A DNA stretch of 64,000 nt, from positions 13,262,824-13,326,823 of the forward strand of contig JAFMSR010000010.1 of assembly GCA_022818135.1 (NCBI GenBank). Reading direction: 5' to 3'. Below, one piece after another: positions 44,791 through 56,156 of the stretch. Under the pieces are notes generated by a model. That model did not search any database. It saw only the letters and a program-made list of their open reading frames with translations, and was not told the DNA's origin. The position numbers and the translations under genes are program-made. The stretch comes from Saxidomus purpurata. Its lineage: Eukaryota; Mollusca; Bivalvia; Venerida; Veneridae. How positions within the stretch are numbered: the first letter of the stretch is position 1; each line of letters opens with the position of its first letter.

Positions 44791-45839
44791 CTTGTATACA
44801 TGTTTGAATCAGGCTTGGGTTTGTCTCAGTATATGAGGTGTAGGCAGTGAATGTATAGTTCTTCTTTTGTGTTGGGGGTTACTGGACTGCTAACCTCTTG
44901 GGAGAAGGGAACTGGTCTTCCTATTGTACTAGTTGTGACAGACCTTGTTAATGGTTTGCTTACTGCTGTTGAGCTAGGATGTCAGGAAACATCATTGGAT
45001 AGATAAGTAAGTGACAAAGAAATTTTATGATAATGCACTGTAATCTTAGGTTTATCTGGAGGTTTGAGGCAGAGAGGCATTCTATAGAGATTTTATGACT
45101 GGTGGATTGCATAACGACCTGTGTACAGACACAGACTAATTACTTACTTCTTTTTAGTTGGTACAATTAAGGGCAGTGTTTTATCTAATTTCATTTAACA
45201 AACTTACAAAATGCATTCTATGTCAACATTCAAATTGCTCTCAACACACCACATGTTATGAAACTTATCGATTGCTTATTATTAGAGGAGTCAGCAATTT
45301 TCTATATTACTAAAGTACCCATTTTAAGTTAAGATGAATAATAAACAGATGTCATCAGGTGTCATGGCCAATTAAAACATATTGATTGAGAGAGAGAGTT
45401 TTAGATAAGCTTGAAGCTTTCTTCTCAATCCTAAATGTCTATTATAAATGTAGCATAGTACATTGTACATGCAATGTATTGAATAAAATATTGTTTAAAG
45501 CAATTAAAACATATTCTAGTGGCCTGCAACTCTTGCCCATTGGGTTACCAAGCAAAGACCATTATGGCATTGTCATGCACTTATTTTGCTGTTGGTTTGT
45601 GGTATTTAAGCTTTATGGTATCATGTGACAGTTCTTTTTAGTTATATGTAAAAATGTTATAGCATACATGTAAATCATCCATAAAACCATACATTCATGC
45701 CATACCAACAGCAATGAAATGTAAAAATCTAAGAAAATGCCGCATTTCTGTTAGGTTAAATGAAATGAACTTGCCAATGAACAATAGACACTAGACTACT
45801 TGGACAGTATATTCACTGTTACCTTTGGTAAGCACATAC
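44791..45839. other. Non-coding stretch, possibly single-copy
   Basis: No repeat family recognised. An 80-codon plus-strand open frame at 45386-45628 has Cys/Tyr-rich AT-type composition and no splice or promoter context. Not called. Confidence 0.35.
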
Positions 45840-48800
45840 AAAATGTGAATTGAGTGGAAGGTGGAGCAAAGAGGCAGTAAAAGGTGAATTGAGTGGAAGG
45901 TGGAGCAAAAAGACAGTAAAAGCAAGGGTTTGCTTCTTAAGCCACTTAGTTCTGTACAAAAAGTACCATATTACTTAAACCACTTGCTTTCTACAATAAC
46001 ATACCAAAAGATACAAGACTTGTGCCTGACCTAGGAAGTCTGCTTGGTATATTCCACTTGAAAACAGACTTACCACAACGCACATAATAAGGGGTGAATT
46101 CAGTGGAAGACAAGAGAAAAAAAGCAGCAAAAGCAAGGCTTTAGACTACAAAAGTCTAGTTTTTTTACAAAAATTTAAAAGTTCATGACTGACTTAAAAA
46201 CTTAAAATATCTTTGTGCACACTGTTTATATGATGATAACCACTAGCATTCTTTCTCTAAGACACTGAAGTGACTAACCCTGAAAATTTGCTAGTTTCAG
46301 ACTTGTTCAAAAATGCCTGACTGCACAGTGATCTTACATTGGTCAAATTAGACAGAACATCAAACAAATTAATATCAGTAACCCTTCACCAGTTAAGGCT
46401 CATGTACACAAAGTCTTGTTTTTAATAGTTGTGAACATTTTAGACTTTCTTAACTTACAAAATTCCCATCGTACATGTAAGAAAACATTTGCATCAATAA
46501 ATGTTGCAACATCTAAAACCTTTAAAATGAAAATTTCATTGAATGTTGTGTGTCATATTGCCTTGCCAAAACAGATCTTGAAATTGTTTGGTCTACCAAG
46601 TCTTTTAGTCAGTCATTGAAAGAAACCTATATCAACAGATTATTGAATAAAAAGGTAATACTAGCTCTTCAACATAAGCCAATTAAATTTACAAACAGTC
46701 AAACTGATTAGCTAAGTGAAGAGCCATTTAAACAAAAATCTAACTTTAAGATAAGTGTTTGAAAAAATAAAAAATCCATAAAATTAACTTTTTTGTTACA
46801 ACAGCTATATAAGCATCTGCTCATTTTAAGGTTTTCTTCTTAAAATACATATTATGTTACTGTTTTCAAAAAGCAATATATAATCTAAACCACTTGCTTT
46901 CTAAATTCAAGGACAGGAGCACAATTTTCTACTTTTAGTAATAGTGGCATGACTCTGTACTGGAACAGATATTGTTCAACTTCTAACAAACTGTTGAACA
47001 ACCATGCAATGTAGAAAATTTGAAAATATTGCAATAATTGATGTGTTGAAAAAATGGCCTTTAAAGCTCACATCAGTGAACACTGTAAACTACATGACAT
47101 ATATGCTCTAGAGCAGAACTGTGCATCTTAAAAATGAAAATTCTCTGTTACTAGATCTTTTTGTCAAAATGACTTGCCATAAAAGAACTTGCAATTGTTT
47201 GTGCTAAACAATTGTACCTGCATTACAACAACTCTAGCAAATGCTCATTTTAAGTACATTATGGCTTTGCTTCTAGATGTACATTATTAAAGGTAATCTA
47301 AGATCCAAAAGTATAATCAAATGTCAATTGTTTTCTTCAATTATAACAATAGGTACATGAATTGTGCCTAACCTAGGAAGTCTGCTTGGTATATTCCACT
47401 TGAAAACAGACTTGCCATAAAGCACATAAAAAGGGGTGAATTCAGTGGAAGACAGAGAAAAAAAACAGCAAAAGCAAGGCTTTAGATTATAAAATAATGC
47501 AAAGTTTTTATACAAAAATTTAAAAGTTCATGACTGACTTAAAAACTTATAATATCTTTGTGCACACTGTTTATATGATGATAACCACTAGCATTCTTTC
47601 TCTAAGACACTGAAGTGACTAACCCTGAAAATTTGCTAGTTTTAAACTTATTCAAAAATGCCTGACTGTGTCTTACATTGGTCAAATTAGACATAACATC
47701 AAGCAAAACAAAATCAGTAACCCTTCACCAGTTAAGGTTCATGTACACAAAGTCTTGTTTTTAATGGTTGGGAAAATTTTAGACTTTCTTAACTTACAAA
47801 ATTCCCATTGGACATGTAAGAAAACATTTGAATCAATAAATGTTACAACATCTAAATCCTTTAAAATGAAAATTTCATTGAATGTTGTTGCCAAAACAGA
47901 TCTTGAAATTGTTTGGTCTACCAAGTCTTTTAGTCAGTCATTGAAAGAAACCTGTATCAACAGATTATTGAATAAAAAAGTAATACTAGCTCTTCAACAT
48001 AAGACATTTAAATTTACAAAGAGTCAAAACTGATTAGCTAAGTGAAGAGCCATTTAGATAAAAATCTAACTTTAAGATAAGTGTTTGTAAAAGTAAAAAA
48101 TCCATAAAATTAACTTTTTTGTTACAACAGCTATATAAGCATCTGCTCATTTTAAGGTTTTCTTCTTAAAATACATATTATGTTACTGTTTTCAAAAAGC
48201 AATATATAATCTAAACCACTTGCTTTCTAAATTCAAGGACAGGAGCACAATTTTCTACTTTTAGTAATACTAAGTGGCCTGACTCTGTACTGGAACAGAC
48301 ATTGTTCAACTTCTAACAAAATGCTGAACAACTATGCAATGTAGAAAATTTGAAAATTTTCCAATAATTGATGTTTTGAAAAAATGGTCTTTAAGGCTCA
48401 CATCAGTGAACACTGTAAACTACATGACATATATGCTCTAGAGCAGAACTGTGCATCTTAAAAATGAAAATTCTCTGTTACTAGATCTTTTTGTCAAAAT
48501 GACTTGCCATAAAAGAACTTGCAATTGTTTGTGCGAAACAATTGTACCTGCATTACAACAACTCTAGCAAATGCTCATTTTAAGTACATTATGGCTTTGC
48601 TTCTAGATGTACATTATTAAAGGTAATCTAAGATCCAAAAGTATAATCAAATGTCAATTGTTTTCTTCAATTATAACAATAGGTACATGAATTGTGCCTA
48701 ACCTAGGAAGTCTGCTTGGTATATTCCACTTGAAAACAGACTTGCCATAAAGCACATAAAAAGGGGTGAATTCAGTGGAAGACAGAGAAAAAAAACAGCA

Positions 48801-51800
48801 AAAGCAAGGCTTTAGATTATAAAATAATGCAAAGTTTTTATACAAAAATTTAAAAGTTCATGACTGACTTAAAAACTTAAAATATCTTTGTGCACACTGT
48901 TTATATGATGATAACCACTAGCATTCTTTCTCTAAGACACTGCAGTGACTAACCCTGAAAATTTGCTAGTTTCAAACTTGTTCAAAAATGCCTGATTGTG
49001 TTTATATTGGTCAAATTAGACAGAACATCAAACAAATTAAAATCAGTAACCCTTCACCAGTTAAGGTTCATGTACACAAAGTCTTGTTTTTAATGGTTGT
49101 GAAACTTTTAGACTTTCTTAACTTACAAAATTTCCATCAGACATGTCAGAAAACATTTACATCAGTAAATGTTACAGCATCTAAAAACCTTTAAAATGAA
49201 AATTTCATTTAATGTTTTGTGTAAAAATGCCTTGCCAAAACAGATCTTGAAATTGTTTGGTCTACCAAGTATTTGAGTCAGTCATTGAAAGACACCTATA
49301 TCAACAGATTACTGAATAAAAGGTAATCCTAGTTCTTTAAAATAAGCCATTTAAATTTACAAAGACTCAAAACTGATAAGCTAAGTGAAGAGCCATTTAG
49401 ATAAAGATCTAACTTTAAGGTAAGTGTTTGTAAAAATAAAAAATCCATAAAATTAACTTTTTTGTTACAACAGCTATATAAGCAACTGCTCATTTTAAGG
49501 TTTTCTTCTTAAAAGACATATTATGTTACTGTTTTCAAAAAGCAATATATAATCTAAAACACTTGCTTTCTATTGTCAAGGACAGGAGCACAATTTTCTA
49601 CTTTTAGTAATAGTGGCCTGACTGTGTACTGGAACAGACATTGTTCTACTTCTAACAAAATGTTGAATAACTATGCAATGTAGAAAATTTGAAAATATTC
49701 CAACAATTGATGTGTTGAAAAAATGGCCTTTAAGGCTCACACCAATGAACACTGTAAACTACATGACAAATGTGCTCTGGAGCACAACTGTGCATCTTAA
49801 AAATGAAAATTCTCTGTTACTAGATCTTTTTGTCAAAATGACTTGCCATAAAAGAACTTGCAATTGTTTGTGCTAAACAATTTTACCTGCATTACAACAA
49901 CTCTAGCAAATGCTCATTTTAAGTACATTATGGCTTTGCTTCTAGATGTACATTATTAAAGGTAATCCAAGATCCAAAAGTATGATCAAATGTCAATTGC
50001 TTTCTTCAATTATAACAATAGGTACATGAATTGTGCCTAACCTAGGAAGTCTGCTTGGTATATTCCACTTGAAAACAGACTTGCCATAAAGCACATAAAA
50101 AGGGGTGAATTCAGTGGAAGACAGAGAAAAAAAGCAGCAAAAGCAAGGCTTTAGATTACAAAATAATGCAAAGTTTTTATACAAAAATTTAAAAGTTCAT
50201 GACTGACTTAAACACTTAAAATATCTTTGTGTACACTGTTTATATGATGATAACCACTAGCATTCTTTCTCTAAGACACTGAAGTGACTAACCCTGAAAA
50301 TTTACTAGTTTCAGACTTGTTCAAAAATGCCTGACTGTGTCTTACATTGGTCAAAATAGACAGAACATCAACCAAAACAAAATCAGTAACCCTTAACCAG
50401 TTAAGGTTCATGTACACAAAGTCTTGTTTTTAATGGTTGTGAAAATGTTAGACTTTCTTAACTTACAAAATTTCCAACGGACATGTAAGAAAACATTTGC
50501 ATCAATAAATGTAACAACATCTAAAACCTTTAAAATGAAAATTTCATTTAATGTTGGGTGTCATATTGCCTTGCCAAAACAGATCTTGAAATTGTTTGGT
50601 CTACCAAGTCTTTTAGTCAGCCATTGAAAGAAACCTGTATCAACAGATTATTGAATAAAAAGGTAATACTAGCTCTTCAAAATAAGCCATTTAAATTTAC
50701 AGAGTCAAAACTGATAAGCTAAGTGAAGAACCATTTAAATAAATATCTAACTTTAAGATAAGTGTTTGTAAAAATAAAAATCCATAAAATTAACTTTTTT
50801 GTTACAACAGCTATATAAGCAACTGCTCATTTTAAGGTTTTCTTCTTAAATGACATATCATGATACTGTTTTCAAACAGAAATATATAATCTAAAACACT
50901 TGCTTTCTATTGTCAAGGACAGGAGCACAATTTCTACTTTTAGTAATAGTGGCCCAACTGTGTACTGGAACAGACATTGTCCAACTTCTAACAAAATACT
51001 TAACAACTATGCAATGGAGAAAATTTGAAGATATTCCAATAATTGATGTGTAGCAAAAAAAGGTCTTTAAGGCTCACGCCAGTGAACACTGTAAACTACA
51101 TGACAAATAAGCTCTAGAGCAGAACTGTGCATCTTAAAATGAAAATTCTCTGTTACTAGAGCTTTTTGTCAAAATGACTTGCCATAAAAGAACTTGAAAT
51201 TGTTTGCACTAAACAATGTTACCTGCATTACAATTATTGTTACAGCTCTAGCAAATGCTCATTTTAAGTACATTATGGCTTTGCTTCTAGATACACATTA
51301 TTAAAGGTAATCCAAGATCCAAAAGTATAATTAAAATGAAAATTGCTTTCTTCAATTATAACAATAGGTACATGAATTGTGCCTAACCTAGGAAGTCTGC
51401 TTGGTATATTCCACTTGAAAACAGACTTGCCATAAAGCACATAAAAAGGGGTGAATTCAGTGGAAGACAGAGAAAAAAAGCAGCAAAAGCAAGGCTTTAG
51501 ATTATAAAATAATGCAAAGTTTTTATACAAAAATTTAAAAGTTCATGACTGACTTAAAAACTTAAAATATCTTTGTGCACACTGTTTATATGATGATAAC
51601 CACTAGCATTCTTTCTCTAAGACACTAAAGTGACTAACCCTGAAAATTTACTAGTTTCAGATTTGTTCAAAAATGCCTGACTATGTTCTTACATTGGTCA
51701 AATTCGACAGAACATCAAGCAAATTAATATCAGTAACCCTTAACCAGTAAAGGTTCATGTACACAAAGTGTTGTCTTTAACAGATGTGTAATTTAGACAT

Positions 51801-52260
51801 CCTTGACTAAATTAATGACATTTACATCTTTGTATATGATTTAATTTGCACCAAGACTAAAAGTTCTTTAAAATGAAGATTTTCTCTTACAAAATGTTTT
51901 GGCCAAAAACAGGTTTTAAGTCAGTCATGAAAAGAGACTTTATCACGAGATTATCATAAAAAAATAAAACAGAAAAAACTAGTTCCTTGTAATAAGCAAT
52001 AGCAATTATTGTTCTTTACATGGTTTAGCCTGAAGAGCCCTTTAAATAAAGATCTAACTTTAATAAAAGTCTTTGTATAAAAAAAAAAATATATATTGAA
52101 CAGATATAAACAATCTATAAAATGAACTTTTTTTGTTACATCAGCAATAGTAACTGCTCATTTTCAGGTTACCCAATTATGGATTTATTTCTAAAAGACA
52201 TGTTCATAATTAAATAATCTAAACCACTTGCTTTCTACATTCAGGTAATGGGAGTACAGT
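45840..52260. repeat. Tandem array of a ~1.33-kb unit, about 4.5 copies
   Basis: The phrase CCTAGGAAGTCTGCTTGGTA (GACCTAGG in the first unit) lies in successive units at about 46030, 47365, 48695, 50034 and 51384, giving periods near 1.33-1.35 kb. Units are about 90-95% alike by eye. The first (from about 45975) and last (51780-52260) are shorter and more diverged. A partial repeat (GTGAATTGAGTGGAAGGTGGAGCAAA, twice) precedes it at 45847-45915. A minus-strand 63-codon open frame is retained in four units but has no start context or recognisable protein. The unit itself is partly made of related sub-blocks (ACATCTAAAACCTTTAAAATG; ATCTTAAAAATGAAAATTC). Confidence 0.9.
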
Positions 52261-52584
52261 GTTCTGGTCCAGCTTTTCTCTTAACAACAGTGGCCCATCT
52301 AGGTCATCCCAGGCAAGTGTTACATTTTTTTTGGAAAACTTAATATGTTGTTCAAATTTCATCACTGTACCTAAATCAAAAACAAGAAAGAAGGTCAAAA
52401 GGGTGTGGCCGATTTTGACACCTGGACATAAGTAAAATAGCTGTTGGAGGACTATTTCAAAATGCTACTTACCAAAAATCTGTGAGGGCTTATACCTTCT
52501 TTATTAGTTACATGCATGTGATGTGTCTAGGGTGGTGTGCAGAATGTAGTAAGCTTTTTAACATTTGCTTTCAGCCTTTGTTGC

Positions 52585-53125
52585 TGGATAACCTTGCACA
52601 TCCTTTAGTTTCATCTGCCAGTATATTGCCTATCTAGGCTCTAAGCAATATCTCGTCATGGTGATGCACAAAAACTGAACTGAACTGCAAGGAGGTCTGG
52701 CCCTTGATATGCAGCTTTTGATGCCTATCAGCATCTGGACATGCCCTGCTGCCCATGAATAGACTCCCAGCTATGGGTAAATCACTTGTCTTCACCGATT
52801 CCTATAAATGCCATTAATGCTACCAGTTGAATTGGAAATTCCACTGTCCATTGCTAATTATGTTCCTCTCTAAGCTCTATGCAATGCCTCTTCAGGTAAC
52901 AGACAGAAATTGAGCATGCACCTTGTCACCTATGGCTGAACTCCCGGAGACTTGGATGAGGTCTGGCCCTAGATAGAAGCTTTCAAGGCCTGTCTGCATG
53001 TGGACATACCCTGCTACCCATGATCAGACTCCTAGCTTTGGGCAAATCAACTTGTCTTATCTTATTCCTTTAAATGTCATTAATTACACCCCTTCAGTTG
53101 AAAATTCCACTTTCCATAGCTCATT
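52585..53125. repeat. Two-unit tandem duplication, ~266-bp period
   Basis: AGGTCTGGCCC (52693 and 52959), ATCTGGACATGCCCTGCTGCCCATGA against ATGTGGACATACCCTGCTACCCATGA, GACTCCTAGCT and GGGTAAATCA.CTTGTCTT occur in both units. About 80-85% identical by eye, so an old duplication. Non-coding. Confidence 0.8.
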
Positions 53126-53541
53126 ATTTTATAGAGCAATTCATCAAATTGAAACAGTAGGAAATCAAAGTATATACTTGCAAAATCACAACACAGGCTG
53201 TGACAGCCTAGATGGCAGGTTTGTGTACTATGGAGGTGACATCAATAGATTCTGACATAGTACAATGGGCACTAAATATCAGCATACATTTTGTAATTGG
53301 AACAAATTACTTGTTGGAAAATAGGCTTGCATTACTCATACAAACAAGGTACAGAAACCTAGATCACTACATAGTTTATTACCAACCATATCAATATATA
53401 GAACCTACTAATTTATGTTTTAAACTGTGTAACAGAGGTAAGTCATTAAAAGTGCATAAAATAATGTTAACTACTGTATAACTATATGAATAGTTCTTTT
53501 CCATATAGTTTATATTTGAAAATGACAGAACCACCCTATTA

Positions 53542-53770
53542 AATTCCTTGAAGATCTAAGTCACAACATGACAAAGTCTATCTTGATAGTTACAACATGA
53601 ATTCCTTGAAGATCTAAGCCACAACATGAAAAAGTCTATCATGATAGTTACAACATGAATTCCTTGAAGATCTAAGCCACAACATGAAAAAGTCTATCAT
53701 GATAGTTACAACATGAATTCCTTGAAGATCTAAGCCACAACATGAAAAAGTCTATCTTGATATTTACAAC
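53542..53770. repeat. Minisatellite, 58-bp unit, four copies
   Basis: ATTCCTTGAAGATCTAAG starts at 53543, 53601, 53659 and 53717. Internal units are nearly identical. ATCATGATAG in each forms a small dyad. Confidence 0.9.
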
Positions 53771-54279
53771 AGAACTGAGCTCTGAAATGAACTTACAATT
53801 TAAAGAGTTTAGCAAAAAATAGTCAGAGATAAAACAGCAGCAGTCCTTATGTGCCTGATATGGCCAACACCATGTTTAGATATCATGCATGCATTCTAGT
53901 AAGCTATATAGGAGTTTTTTGACCATTTATAAGCATAAGAGGCTTATTTTGGCAGCAGTAATAAACACTCTACATGTCTGATTCCATATTCGAGACCGCC
54001 TGGTAAATTAGGAGAGCACTTGAAGCCCAGCATGTACCCATTATACAAAACTACAGCCACAGTTACCACAGCCAATATCAACATCAAAGACTTGATTATT
54101 ATTTATCATTATTATCATTCTGGCTTATTATACCTTTTGCAACAAAATAGAAAAGATCATCTTGAACTAACATAAAGTATCCAATTGCACAGAATGGACC
54201 ATGTGGTTTTTATTTTTTTCTATATAATTAAAGCATTTGAAAACAATACCCATTGGTAAAACATGAAATTCATGTCCTC
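53771..54279. other. Non-coding stretch
   Basis: No family recognised. TATCATTATTATCATT near 54098 is a short simple repeat. Confidence 0.35.
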
Positions 54280-55150
54280 CTTTATATAATTAGTTATGTA
54301 TAAAAAGTTAAACCATTTGGCATACATTCATAATCAAACTCATCATCAAGTTTAAAGATGTAAGGCCCAAGCTTTCTCTAGTTATCATCCAGAAACCCTT
54401 GGTCATTAAAGTGGAATTATGCACATTTTTTTCAAGTAAAAACCCAGCTGAAATAGGTGTGTGTACAAAGGGTAGAGGAAATAATAGCTTTTAACCCAAT
54501 ACAACAAACTCCTCCTGCTACCAGTATGAAATAATAACTTTCCAAATATTACTTTTTCCTATTTTGACCGGGGGAGTCAATTTAAGAAATAAACAACTGC
54601 ATGCAAGAGTTGCTTCCCTTCCACTGCCAAAATCAGTACCGGCAACAACACTAATAACACAAGGGAGATCACTGCCAGGAGAGGAATCATTAATTTATTA
54701 GTCCAATTTTTCTTATTTCTAAAGCACCAACTTCAAATACTAATGCAGCATTATCATTAGTTTAACATATTAAAATGCACAGCAACAAAAATTGCTTTTA
54801 TAAAACTGTCACCTAAAATACACTATGTACAGTAAGATGCGCATAATGTCACTTTAACTAGTCATGACTAACCTCCACATTAAGTTTAAAGATGCTAGGC
54901 CCAAGAGTTCTCGAGTTATCATCCAGAAATTGTTTTACTATATCAGGTCAATGTGACCTCGACCTTGACGTACTGACCTCAAAATCAATAGGAATCATCT
55001 GCTGGTCATGATTAGCCTCCACATAAAGTTTCAAGATGCTAGGCCCAACCGTTCTTGAGTTATCATCAGAAAACCATTTGGTAGATGGACAGACAAATCA
55101 ATGGACATCTGTAAAACCATATATCCCTCCTTCTTTGAAGGGGGCCTAAA
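54280..55150 (+). repeat. Dispersed ~150-bp-monomer repeat, split by a MITE
   Basis: Monomer phrases AAGTTTAAAGATGCTAGGCCCAAG, GAGTTATCATCCAGAAA and GTCATGACTAACCTCCACA occur before (54345-54407) and after (54856-55075) the family B MITE at 54408-54855. It ends with TTGGTAGATGGACAGACAAATC and TATATCCCTCCTTCTTTGAAGGGGG. Non-coding. Confidence 0.65.
54408..54855 (+). mobile_element. Family B MITE, copy 3
   Basis: About 448 bp. Ends AAAGTGGAATTATGCACATTTT and GCGCATAATGTCACTTT. Longest of the three copies because it keeps the segment CACTAATAACACAAGGGAGATCACTGCC. Flanks TGGTCAT and TAGTCAT suggest a mutated 7-8 bp target duplication. Confidence 0.85.
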
Positions 55151-55337
55151 TATAGTTTGCTGTCAAAGCATGAATTTTCGGTTACCAGTCAACAAACACT
55201 TGAACAACGGTTACATAATTTAAGTGAACAGCAATTAGCTTCACTCTGTTATATCATATTATTACAAATTCTAGAAAATAGATAGTACAATGTCTCACAG
55301 CAAAAATCTCGTAATCCTACTTCACATTATAATTAAT

Positions 55338-55750
55338 ACAAGAACTGTCAGTAGGACAGCACACTCGGGCATGACAGTGCCTGTTGCATATGACACTTTA
55401 AGCAGGAATTTCTAAGCACAAATCAGATTTATCTTCTCTTGCTTACAGACAGGTGTCACGATGGTACATAAGCATTCCTTTTTTCAAAGTGATATCTCAA
55501 ATAGATAAGTCAACAAGTGGACAAGAATGCAAAATTGAGCTTCTAAGTCAAAAAGTCTTGACATAGTTATGTATCTTGTCTGTTGATGGAGTTTATAATG
55601 ATAAACAAGTATGGCAAGTTTCAAAGCAGTACCTCTAATGGTTTTAAAATAAAGTGAGGTGGTACAAAAAACTTAACTACAGTGATGAACACCAACGCCG
55701 ACGCGAGGGGAGTTGGATAGCTCCCCTTTTCTTTGAAAATTCGGGATAAA
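55338..55750 (-). mobile_element. Family D element, shortened copy
   Basis: Left edge TACAAGAACTGTCAGTAGGACAGC then ACACTCGG. Right edge CCCCTTTTCTTTGAAAATTCGGGATAAA. Core reduced to two to three monomers (CTTGCTTACAGACAGGTGTCACGATGGTACATAAG, TTGATGGAGTTTATAATGATAAACAAG). Carries the GAACACCAACGCCGACGC block seen near 35270. Confidence 0.75.
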
Positions 55751-56156
55751 AGATTAGTGTACTAGTTTACACATGAAAGTAGTGAAAGCCAGTTAATGAA
55801 CGACATTAAACACATGCGGACATAAGGATTGACAATAATCCTTGTGAGATTTGACACCTCAGCACCTAATTGGGACGTCAAATGCAACTATAAAGCGGTC
55901 AGTCTGCATAAAAGATTACTAGTACAATGAAAATAAATGGACCCCAAATACGACAAAAGACCGATTATCGGTCACTAATTACCAGTCACAGGTAGCGCAA
56001 GACAAAAGTCACTCAATGCAACTGCAAAACAGTGTAAAAATCCTCGGGGGATTCAAAAGCCGTCGACATTAATACACATGGGCAAAGTTACCTTATGAAA
56101 CAAAAGTATGTTGTACCATGTTGCGTTTACCAAGAATACCAATTTCATCCTGTCCT

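Noticed and set aside
47668..48033. 121-codon plus-strand frame as a gene
   Set aside because: Present only in one unit of the tandem array and broken in the sister units, so chance.
47324..51530. Four near-identical 63-85-codon minus-strand frames as a gene family
   Set aside because: They are one frame inside the 1.33-kb tandem unit. No splice sites, start context or domain support them, and preservation follows from unit identity.
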